DNA of 12,480 bases from Sutterella parvirubra YIT 11816 (GTDB lineage Bacteria; Pseudomonadota; Gammaproteobacteria; Burkholderiales; Burkholderiaceae_F). The translations under genes and the position numbers were made by a program. The notes beneath the pieces are model-generated. The model was given only the letters and a program-made list of their open reading frames with translations, was not told the origin of the DNA and searched no databases. Positions 8,296 through 12,480 of this stretch are shown piece after piece. Within the stretch, counting starts at the first letter, position 1. Every line of letters begins with the position of its first letter. The stretch covers positions 1 through 12,480 of the forward strand of contig NZ_JH604889.1 in NCBI RefSeq assembly GCF_000250875.1, written 5' to 3'.

Positions 8296-8715
8296 TTGGG
8301 AGTCCTGTTGTTGTCGTGTCCCGAACTCCCCTCCGGCAAGAGGGAGTCGCGGCGGCGGAGTGCGCCGCGGGGACGGGGTTCGTGTCGGAAGCGATGCGTC
8401 CGATAGCGCCCGCACGGGATTGGGTTGAAGAGGCAATCACGCGGTGCGGACGGCGTCCATGGGGCGAAGTCTACTGAAGACGCCCGTGAAATCGGGCCTT
8501 CCCGGGGTTTATCCCGTTTTCCGGAGCCGTTCCTCCCACTTACCGCAACCCGGTTACGACATAATGCCTACGGTTTCCCCGTTTCGCTTGGGACACAAGG
8601 CATTCGACCTAGGCAGGATGCCTGACGGCATCATTTCGCCGCAACACCTTCTCACAAATTGGCAGGCGAAAAGCCGTGATTTTTCTTCAAAAGCCCTGCA
8701 GAACCCGGGAAGCGG
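8296..8715. other. Gene-free nhaC leader and upstream region
   Basis: No credible gene. It should contain the nhaC promoter on the minus strand, but no clear -35/-10 pair was found. Two hairpins lie in the presumed leader: ACTCCC/GGGAGT (8325-8330, 8342-8347) and CGCGGCG/CGCCGCG (8348-8354, 8363-8369). Further right, ATGCCT/AGGCAT words recur at 8564, 8598 and 8618, which gives a weak inverted repeat. A CATAAT (8560-8565, +) lacks a matching -35. Confidence 0.5.
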
Positions 8716-8724
8716 TGTTATATT
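8716..8724 (+). promoter_or_regulatory. Extended -10 promoter for candidate RNA 1
   Basis: TG-T-TATATT: an extended -10 (TG at 8716-8717) with a 5/6 match to TATAAT at 8719-8724. The predicted start is about 8730-8732. The -35 region is poor (CTGCAG at 8696-8701), which extended -10 promoters tolerate. Confidence 0.5.
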
Positions 8725-8730
8725 GGGATC

Positions 8731-8938
8731 TCGTTGTGGTTCCTGCGGCGCCTTTCGTTTCCACGAAGACGCGCGCACCGGAGTCGCTGGAGGGAGTCCT
8801 CGCTGTTCGAACGCGGTTGCACGCTGCCGGACGGAGCTCAACGGATGCCTCTTCGCTGGAAAGCCCGCGGACCACAAAGACAACTCGCCCCCTCTTCGGG
8901 AATTCAACGTGAGGTTCGACGCAAGTCGGACCTTTTTT
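8731..8938 (+). ncRNA. Candidate structured small RNA 1 (about 208 nt, rod-like)
   Basis: Not recognised as a known family. It is bounded by an extended -10 just upstream and a very strong terminator at its end, with no sensible reading frame between. The two ends of its body pair over a long distance: TTGTGGT (8734-8740) with ACCACAA (8871-8877), then CC with GG (8742-8743, 8869-8870), GCGG with CCGC (8745-8748, 8865-8868), and CTTT with AAAG (8752-8755, 8860-8863), broken only by single-base bulges. Further in, CGAAGA (8764-8769) pairs with TCTTCG (8850-8855) and GAG (8781-8783) with CTC (8837-8839). The long rod and the size recall 6S RNA, but I cannot find the conserved 6S bubble sequences or the usual neighbouring gene. 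A leaderless antisense or other regulatory RNA is equally possible. Confidence 0.5.
8913..8938 (+). terminator. Strong intrinsic terminator of candidate RNA 1
   Basis: GGTTCGAC (8913-8920) pairs with GTCGGACC (8925-8932) over 8 bp with one G-U pair, closed by a GCAA tetraloop and followed by six T (8933-8938) and another five T at 8941-8945. It points to plus-strand transcription, although no plus-strand protein gene precedes it. Confidence 0.88.
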
Positions 8939-9030
8939 CGTTTTTGGGGTGCCCGGGCGTCAGCTCGTCGGGGCCCGCCCGAAGACGACGGGTCCATGCG
9001 CCTCCCCCGCCGCCGACGCCTCCCGGGCGC

Positions 9031-9087
9031 AAAAAATCCCGCAACAACTCACAGGAAGATCGATCTCGCAGTCGGAGTTGTCGCGGG
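9031..9087 (-). terminator. Minus-strand intrinsic terminator of candidate RNA 2
   Basis: Positions 9038-9050 pair with 9075-9087 in a 13-position stem with a single A-C mismatch (CCCGC, then ACAACTC against GAGTTGT and GCGGG). The loop is 24 nt and contains the palindrome AGATCGATCT (9057-9066). On the minus strand the stem is followed by A and six T (plus-strand A-run 9031-9036). No minus-strand protein gene ends upstream of it. Confidence 0.65.
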
Positions 9088-9228
9088 CTGAAGGAGAAGA
9101 GGCGAGTTCACCAAGAGGAACTCCGGATCGCGAGCAGAGCGGCGAAGTGTTGTGGGACACCGGCATGCCGCCCGATCAGGAGGAACGTCCGCTCCCGTCG
9201 TCGATGTCGGGAGAGCCCTGCTTCTCGC
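9031..9228 (-). ncRNA. Candidate small RNA 2 (minus strand, 5' end uncertain)
   Basis: Inferred from the orphan minus-strand terminator (9087-9031) and a CATAAT -10-like element at 9239-9234. Read on the minus strand, AGCAGGGC (9222-9215) pairs with GCTCTGCT (9140-9133) over 8 bp with one G-U. CTCCCG and CGGGAG form a local hairpin near 9215-9190. GAGGCGAG (9231-9224) could pair with CTCGCCTC (9106-9099), which would close the molecule if transcription begins slightly further upstream. CGGCATGCCG near 9171-9180 is a perfect palindrome. Short reading frames here give arginine-rich proteins with no family resemblance. The -35 is weak, so the evidence is mainly the terminator plus the pairing. 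Confidence 0.33.
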
Positions 9229-9233
9229 CTCCG

Positions 9234-9239
9234 ATTATG
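9234..9239 (-). promoter_or_regulatory. Possible -10 element for candidate RNA 2
   Basis: CATAAT on the minus strand (5/6 to consensus). No good -35 at 16-18 bp; the best nearby words are TTCCCG (15-bp spacing) and TTGGAG (21-bp spacing). Low confidence. Confidence 0.25.
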
Positions 9240-9261
9240 TCGACTAATCCCGATCGGGAAC

Positions 9262-9322
9262 TCCAAAAGCGTGAACTTGGGGGCCGCTTTTGTCCGGAGC
9301 CAAACATTCGCAGCTTTTGTCC
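9262..9322. repeat. Repeated GCTTTTGTCC motif between divergent candidate promoters
   Basis: GCTTTTGTCC occurs exactly at 9286-9295 and again at 9313-9322, 27 bp apart. A shorter inverted copy, CCAAAAGC, lies at 9263-9270. The set lies between the candidate minus-strand -10 (9234-9239) and the candidate plus-strand -35 (9332-9337), where a shared regulator would bind. Confidence 0.55.
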
Positions 9323-9331
9323 CCTTCCCCC

Positions 9332-9361
9332 TTGAAGCGGGGTTCCCGACAGATCTAAAAT
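9332..9361 (+). promoter_or_regulatory. Sigma70-type promoter for candidate RNA 3
   Basis: TTGAAG (9332-9337, 4/6) and TAAAAT (9356-9361, 5/6) are separated by 18 bp. The predicted start is about 9367-9369, exactly at the beginning of the long-range stem described for RNA 3. No protein gene follows on this strand. Confidence 0.5.
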
Positions 9362-9367
9362 GAGCGG

Positions 9368-9482
9368 GTTTGGTGAAGGATTTGAGCCATGGGGTGACCC
9401 GCGAGTTCCTGCAGTCCCCCAACTCACCAAACGCAAGCGGCGCGTCCTTCTCGAATGAAGAGGACTGCGCCGCTTTGCTTTT
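9368..9482 (+). ncRNA. Candidate small RNA 3 (about 115 nt)
   Basis: Not recognised as a known family. It is framed by a promoter whose predicted start is 9368 and a terminator ending near 9482. The body folds back on itself: GTTTGGTGA (9368-9376) pairs perfectly with TCACCAAAC (9424-9432). Inside, TGGGG (9390-9394) can pair with CCCCA (9417-9421), or GGG/CCC (9392-9394, 9398-9400) and AGGA/TCCT (9377-9380, 9407-9410) can form instead. It lacks a tRNA T-loop and the conserved SRP RNA apical loop. It converges on the HAD gene and shares that gene's terminator. Confidence 0.45.
9435..9482. terminator. Two-way terminator between candidate RNA 3 and the HAD gene
   Basis: AAGCGGCGC (9435-9443) pairs with GCGCCGCTT (9467-9475), continued by GTCCT (9444-9448) with AGGAC (9461-9465) across one bulged T: 14 bp in total. 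On the plus strand the tail is TTT-GC-TTTT. On the minus strand it lies 47 nt after the HAD stop with a weaker tail. A second small hairpin, CCGGAG/CTCCGG (9484-9489, 9494-9499), lies between it and the HAD stop. Confidence 0.8.
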
Positions 9483-9521
9483 CCCGGAGCCTTCTCCGGA
9501 GCCTTTTGCGGGGTGTCGGTT

Positions 9522-10277
9522 TCAGCCCCGGTCTTCGCGGGCTTCCCGCTCCGCGATCTCCGCCTTCACGACCGCGAGGATGTCGTTCAGCGACTCGAAC
9601 CGGCGCAGCGCCAGCGCGTCGTTCACGGCGCGGTCGACTTCGGAATGGCGCTCCGTCACGACGACGGGCGCGATCCCCGCGGCGCGCGCGGCTTTGAGGC
9701 CCGCCGTCGCGTCTTCGATCACGATCGTCTTCTCCGGCGTCGCCCCCAACTCCGCCATGATCATCTGGTGGACCTGCGGGTCGGGCTTCACGCGCTCGAC
9801 GTCTTCGCGGGTCTTGATGACTTCAAAGATCTCGTCGATCTTCGCTTCGCGGATCATCCCTTCGTTTCTCCCCGCATAGACGTCGATGTTGCGCCGACGC
9901 GTGGTGGTCCCGATCGCGAGACGCTTCCCCGCGCGCTTCAACGTACGGAGGAGTTCCGGCGCACCCTCGCGCCAGCGGACGTGCTTCGCCAAGACCTCCA
10001 TCGCGATCTCGTAGCGGCGGTGGTGGATGGTCTCCGCGGTCCCCGGCATCCCGAACTTGTCCTTCAGGTCCCCGCAGTAGGCGAGGTACGCCGAGGACCC
10101 TTCGCCGTAGCGGCCGAGCGCTTCGGCGCGAAGGTCGTAGGCCTCCTCTTCCGTCAACTTCACGTGCGCCGCGGAGAGCTCTTCGACCAACATTTGGTCG
10201 ACGAGACTCCAAATGCCGAGCGAATCGATGAGCGTGCCGTCGAGGTCGAAGATGATGAGGTCCTTGTCGAGAAACAT
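9522..10277 (-). CDS. HAD-superfamily phosphatase/phosphomutase-like hydrolase
   Basis: A 251-residue cytosolic HAD hydrolase of the beta-phosphoglucomutase/phosphoglycolate phosphatase type, removing phosphate from a small metabolite. All four HAD motifs are visible: I, FDLDGT with nucleophile Asp11 and acid/base Asp13; II, the Thr in AIGTTT (about 124-126); III, Lys164 in KPDPQ; IV, VIEDATAG with Asp189. The helical cap between motifs I and II (about 18-105) is the C1 type, used to select substrate. The substrate cannot be read from the sequence. The ATG at 10277 places MFLDKDLIIFDLDGT at the usual distance. An in-frame extension of 24 codons exists but runs through a low-complexity tandem repeat and is probably non-coding. 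The ribosome-binding site is weak (GGAC about 8 nt upstream). The flavoprotein at 10614 is divergent from it. Confidence 0.85.
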   Translation of the reverse strand: MFLDKDLIIFDLDGTLIDSLGIWSLVDQMLVEELSAAHVKLTEEEAYDLRAEALGRYGEGSSAYLAYCGDLKDKFGMPGTAETIHHRRYEIAMEVLAKHVRWREGAPELLRTLKRAGKRLAIGTTTRRRNIDVYAGRNEGMIREAKIDEIFEVIKTREDVERVKPDPQVHQMIMAELGATPEKTIVIEDATAGLKAARAAGIAPVVVTERHSEVDRAVNDALALRRFESLNDILAVVKAEIAEREAREDRG

Positions 10278-10288
10278 GAGGGGCGTCC

Positions 10289-10317
10289 GGTCGGTGGAGG
10301 TCGGTGGAGGTCGGGGG
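10289..10317. repeat. Tandem 10-bp repeat in the HAD leader
   Basis: GGTCGGTGGA occurs twice exactly (10289-10298, 10299-10308), followed by a partial copy GGTCGGGGG (10309-10317). It begins 12 nt upstream of the HAD start codon. The unit length matches one helical turn and resembles the purine-rich repeats near purL. Confidence 0.75.
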
Positions 10318-10388
10318 GCCGTACGGTGGGCCAAACCGCATCTTCGCACGGCGTACGGGAATTCCGCACGAACGTGAATCTGTCCTAC

Positions 10389-10398
10389 GGAAATTTCC
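10389..10398. promoter_or_regulatory. Perfect palindrome GGAAATTTCC
   Basis: A 10-bp perfect palindrome followed by TATACC, in the AT-rich part of the divergent region. It may be an operator for either gene. The factor is unknown. Confidence 0.35.
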
Positions 10399-10446
10399 TA
10401 TACCACTTTAGAGATAGCTTCATTACACTTTCGACCCAGTGAATGG

Positions 10447-10464
10447 ACGAACTATCCCGTTCGT
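10447..10464. promoter_or_regulatory. ACGAAC-N6-GTTCGT operator-like palindrome
   Basis: ACGAAC (10447-10452) and GTTCGT (10459-10464) are inverted copies, and further ACGAAC copies lie at 10368-10373 and 10518-10523. In addition, 10455-10465 (TCCCGTTCGTA) and 10517-10527 (TACGAACGGGA) are an exact 11-bp inverted pair 51 nt apart. Four half-sites in about 160 bp upstream of a reductase gene suggest a dedicated regulator. Confidence 0.5.
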
Positions 10465-10508
10465 AGTACCCAACCGGGTGGATCCTTGCGTTGGGGCAAA
10501 AAGTGAGG

Positions 10509-10537
10509 TTCGCCTTTACGAACGGGAACTCTAAGAT
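10509..10537 (+). promoter_or_regulatory. Possible flavoprotein promoter
   Basis: TTCGCC (10509-10514, 3/6) and TAAGAT (10532-10537, 4/6) with a 17-bp spacer. An ACGAAC site (10518-10523) falls inside the spacer, so a bound protein would affect polymerase directly. The predicted leader is about 70 nt. Weak elements make this tentative. Confidence 0.3.
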
Positions 10538-10613
10538 TCGTTGCAGAACTTTTGACGGGCGTCCCCATGTCGGGTGCCGCCCGCAATTCCTTACAGAGAG
10601 AGGATTTTTCAAC

Positions 10614-12038
10614 ATGAAGAAGATTCTTGTTGCGTGCGCCGTGGCCGCCTGCTTCACGGGCGCTCAGGCCGCTGAAGACATCTCCGTCGACGTCGCCGTC
10701 ATCGGCGCGGGCGGTGCCGGTCTTGCGGCCGCCGTTCAGGCGACCGATCTCGGCGCGAAGGTCGTCGTGATCGAAAAGATGCCCATGGTGGGCGGCAACA
10801 CGATCCGCGCCGCTGGCGGCCTGAACGCCGTCGGCACGGCCCTCCAGCAGGCCAAGGGCACGAAGGACTCCGTTGAAGTCATGTACTTCGACACGATGAA
10901 GGGCGGTCACTGGAAGAACGACCCCGCGCTCGTTCGCGTCCTCGCCGAAAAGTCCGCCTCCTCCGTCGAATGGCTCCTGGCTCTCGGCGGCGACCTCCGC
11001 GACGTGGGCCTGATGGCCGGCGCCTCGCAGGCCCGTACGCACCGTCCGACCGGCGGCGCGCTCGTTGGCCCTGAAGTCATCCGCACGCTCTACACGGCCG
11101 CCAAGGCCCGCAACATCGACCTGCGCACGAACACCCAGGCGACCGAAATCCTCAAGGACAAGTCCGGCAAGGTGATCGGCCTCAAGGTGAAGGGCAAGGA
11201 CGGCACGTACACGATCAAGTCGAAGGCCGTGGTGAACGCCGCCGGCGGCTTCGGCGCGAACAACGACGTGGTTGCGAAGTACGTTCCGCGTCTCAAGGGC
11301 TTCGCCACGACGAACCATCCGGGCGCCACGGGCGACGGCATCATCATGGCTGAAAAGGCCGGCGCGCAGTTGATCGACATGACCGAAATCCAGACGCACC
11401 CGACCGTGGTGCCGAAGGTCGGCGAAATGATCACCGAAGCCGTCCGCGGCAACGGTGCGGTCCTCATCAACAAGGACGGCAAGCGCTTCTTCAACGAACT
11501 CGACACGCGTGACGCCGTGTCGGCCGCCATCCTCAAGCAGAAGGACGGCGTCGCCTACCTCTTCTTCGACAGCGACATGCAGAAGTCGCTCAAGGCCACG
11601 AACGGCTACATCAAGCAGTCCTACTGCCTGAACGGCGCTTCGCTCGACGAAATCGCCGGCAAGATGGGCGTCGATGCCGCCACGTTGAAGGCCACGATGG
11701 AAGACTGGAAGAAGGGCAAGGCCGCCAACAAGGACGCCTTCGGCCGCGCCGACATGCCGCGCAACCTCGACCAGGGCCCCTTCTACGCGATCATGGTCAC
11801 CCCCGCCGTGCACCACACGATGGGCGGCATCAAGATCGACACGAAGACCCAGGTCTACAACACCAAGGGTGAAGTCATCCCGGGCCTCTTCGCCGCGGGC
11901 GAAATCACCGGCGGCGTCCACGGCGGCAACCGCCTGGGCGGCAACGCGCAGTCCGACATCATCACGTTCGGCCGCATCGCCGGTCAGCAGGCCTACATCT
12001 TCGCGAAGCAGGCCGACGCCGCCGCTGCGAAGAAGTAA
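10614..12038 (+). CDS. Periplasmic fumarate reductase-like flavoprotein (flavocytochrome c family, haem-less)
   Basis: A 474-residue FAD enzyme exported by Sec: MKK, hydrophobic core, cleavage after AQA (17-19). FAD binding is shown by VIGAGGAG (29-36) with Glu54, NAAGGFGANN around 208-217, and GLFAAGEITGG near 425-434. All residues that act in Shewanella fumarate reductase are present with matching spacing: His262 (THPT; His365 there), Glu275 and Arg278 (EAVR; Glu378, Arg381), Arg299 (DTRD; catalytic acid Arg402), His401 (VHHTMGG; His504) and Arg440 (GGNRLGG; Arg544). It should therefore reduce fumarate or a close unsaturated acid such as urocanate, acrylate-like or cinnamate-like compounds. 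No CxxCH or FMN-binding domain is present, so a separate cytochrome must supply electrons. Start: the first ATG with AGAGAGGA (10597-10604) 9 nt upstream and an immediate signal peptide. The in-frame extension to 10491 would bury the signal peptide. Codon use is very biased (Lys AAG, Glu mainly GAA), which suggests high expression. Confidence 0.9.
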   Translation: MKKILVACAVAACFTGAQAAEDISVDVAVIGAGGAGLAAAVQATDLGAKVVVIEKMPMVGGNTIRAAGGLNAVGTALQQAKGTKDSVEVMYFDTMKGGHWKNDPALVRVLAEKSASSVEWLLALGGDLRDVGLMAGASQARTHRPTGGALVGPEVIRTLYTAAKARNIDLRTNTQATEILKDKSGKVIGLKVKGKDGTYTIKSKAVVNAAGGFGANNDVVAKYVPRLKGFATTNHPGATGDGIIMAEKAGAQLIDMTEIQTHPTVVPKVGEMITEAVRGNGAVLINKDGKRFFNELDTRDAVSAAILKQKDGVAYLFFDSDMQKSLKATNGYIKQSYCLNGASLDEIAGKMGVDAATLKATMEDWKKGKAANKDAFGRADMPRNLDQGPFYAIMVTPAVHHTMGGIKIDTKTQVYNTKGEVIPGLFAAGEITGGVHGGNRLGGNAQSDIITFGRIAGQQAYIFAKQADAAAAKK

Positions 12039-12065
12039 TTCAGAAGCTTTTCTGAGTGCTTGACG

Positions 12066-12101
12066 AACGCCGCGTTCTCCTTCGGGAGGCGCGGCGTTTT
12101 T
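12066..12101 (+). terminator. Intrinsic terminator of the flavoprotein gene
   Basis: AACGCCGCG (12066-12074) pairs with CGCGGCGTT (12090-12098), and an inner CTCC/GGAG stem is capped by a TTCG tetraloop. A five-T run (12097-12101) follows. It lies 28 nt after the stop codon at 12036-12038, so the flavoprotein appears to be transcribed alone. Confidence 0.92.
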
Positions 12102-12207
12102 CGTTGGGGAGGTCGCGCACCCACTCCGTCCGGATTCGCGTTTTCCCCAAACCCGCGCGAAATCCGATTCCGGCAGATTTTCCCGCATCTTTGAGGAAAC
12201 CTCCGTC

Positions 12208-12480
12208 ATGAAGAAACTTCACCGAATCGCACTCACTTCCGCCATGGCCGCCCTGCTTCTTTCGGGGTGCGCGTCCTTTTGGACCTCCACCGACTTCACG
12301 CCCTACGTGGGCGACGACACCGTCTACTTCGGCCGAGGCGGCGCAATGGAGGTGATGGAAGGGGTTGAGGTTTGGAAGACCGGCCTTCCCAACCGCAAGT
12401 ACCGCATCATCGGCGTCATCAACGCGGAGAGTGCCGACGGTTGGCAGGCGCGTAAACAACTCCTGACTAAAGTCAGAAGC
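12208..12480 (+). CDS. Hypothetical lipoprotein, 3'-partial
   Basis: The start of a gene that runs off the window; 91 codons are visible. It opens with a lipoprotein signal peptide (MKKLHRIAL, hydrophobic stretch, lipobox LSGC with Cys21), so the mature protein would be lipid-anchored, probably at the outer membrane because the residues after Cys are Ala-Ser and not Asp. The visible mature part (DFTPYVGDDTVYFGRGG, later KYRIIGVINAE) is not a family I recognise. The YRIIGVI segment resembles the start of the small stress-type domains found in many short lipoproteins, but that is only an impression. AGGA (12194-12197) lies 10 nt upstream of the ATG. The preceding terminator separates it from the flavoprotein gene. 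Confidence 0.75.
   Translation, partial: MKKLHRIALTSAMAALLLSGCASFWTSTDFTPYVGDDTVYFGRGGAMEVMEGVEVWKTGLPNRKYRIIGVINAESADGWQARKQLLTKVRS

Larger units (their letters stand above)
10278..10613. other. Divergent regulatory region between the HAD gene and the flavoprotein gene
   Basis: No gene is seen in these 336 bp. The region is richer in A and T than its surroundings (especially 10380-10440), as expected for promoters. It contains, left to right: the 10-bp tandem repeat of the HAD leader, an ACGAAC site (10368-10373), a perfect GGAAATTTCC palindrome (10389-10398), an ACGAAC/GTTCGT palindrome (10447-10464), another ACGAAC (10518-10523), a possible flavoprotein promoter, and a leader hairpin CGGGCG/CGCCCG (10556-10561, 10578-10583). 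Confidence 0.7.

Noticed and set aside
6475..8406. Plus-strand frame of 643 codons opposite nhaC
   Set aside because: It is a charged, low-complexity shadow of the antiporter gene, which has clear membrane segments and family motifs on the minus strand.
8731..8938. Firm assignment of candidate RNA 1 as 6S RNA
   Set aside because: Rod shape and length fit, but the conserved central-bubble sequences and the usual neighbour gene were not seen; only a covariance search could decide.
8444..9363. Overlapping small frames on both strands in the nhaC-HAD gap (about 60-215 codons)
   Set aside because: They are Arg/Ser/Pro-rich, have no convincing ribosome-binding sites, cross strong terminator hairpins and resemble no protein family.
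9368..9432. tRNA or SRP RNA in the stem-closed segment
   Set aside because: No T-loop, anticodon arm or CCA-adjacent acceptor of the right size, and the conserved SRP apical loop is absent.
10452..12209. Minus-strand frame of 585 codons opposite the Sec flavoprotein
   Set aside because: Antisense shadow of a highly codon-biased gene; it also runs through the terminator and promoter region.

Overview
High-GC bacterial window, most likely a betaproteobacterium and plausibly a Sutterellaceae-type gut organism. This is an inference from the single-chain PurL, an NhaC-type antiporter and two exported fumarate-reductase-like flavoproteins without haem domains; no rRNA or tRNA is present to settle it. 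There are seven protein genes, all with ordinary starts, and the long ORFs opposite purL, nhaC and the flavoproteins are GC-driven shadows.

Layout. At the left edge a Crp/Fnr-type regulator (+, probably cut at its 5' end) converges on a Tat-exported FAD protein (706-2157, -), with a two-way terminator between them. Next on the minus strand are purL (2384-6304) and an NhaC-family Na+/H+ antiporter (6736-8295), each with hairpins downstream and its own leader, so they look like separate units. A gene-free stretch of about 1.2 kb follows (8296-9521). It is unusually rich in promoter-like and terminator-like elements and may encode up to three small RNAs: one on + (about 8731-8938), one on - (about 9228-9031) and one on + (about 9368-9482). 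After this come a HAD-family phosphatase (9522-10277, -), a 336-bp divergent regulatory region with repeated ACGAAC half-sites, a Sec-exported flavoprotein with the complete fumarate-reductase active site (10614-12038, +), its terminator, and the start of a lipoprotein gene that runs off the window (12208, +).

How the parts relate. The two flavoproteins share the FAD-binding fold and would work in the periplasm, probably as terminal reductases fed by cytochromes or quinol enzymes encoded elsewhere. They differ sharply at the active site. The right-hand one keeps every residue needed to reduce fumarate or a similar acid. The left-hand one has lost all of them and carries a Tyr-x-x-Gly pattern like that of ketosteroid dehydrogenases. 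PurL (purine synthesis), NhaC (ion balance) and the HAD phosphatase are housekeeping functions with no visible link to the reductases. The most novel material is the gene-free stretch with its candidate RNAs and the repeat-rich regulatory regions upstream of the two flavoproteins.
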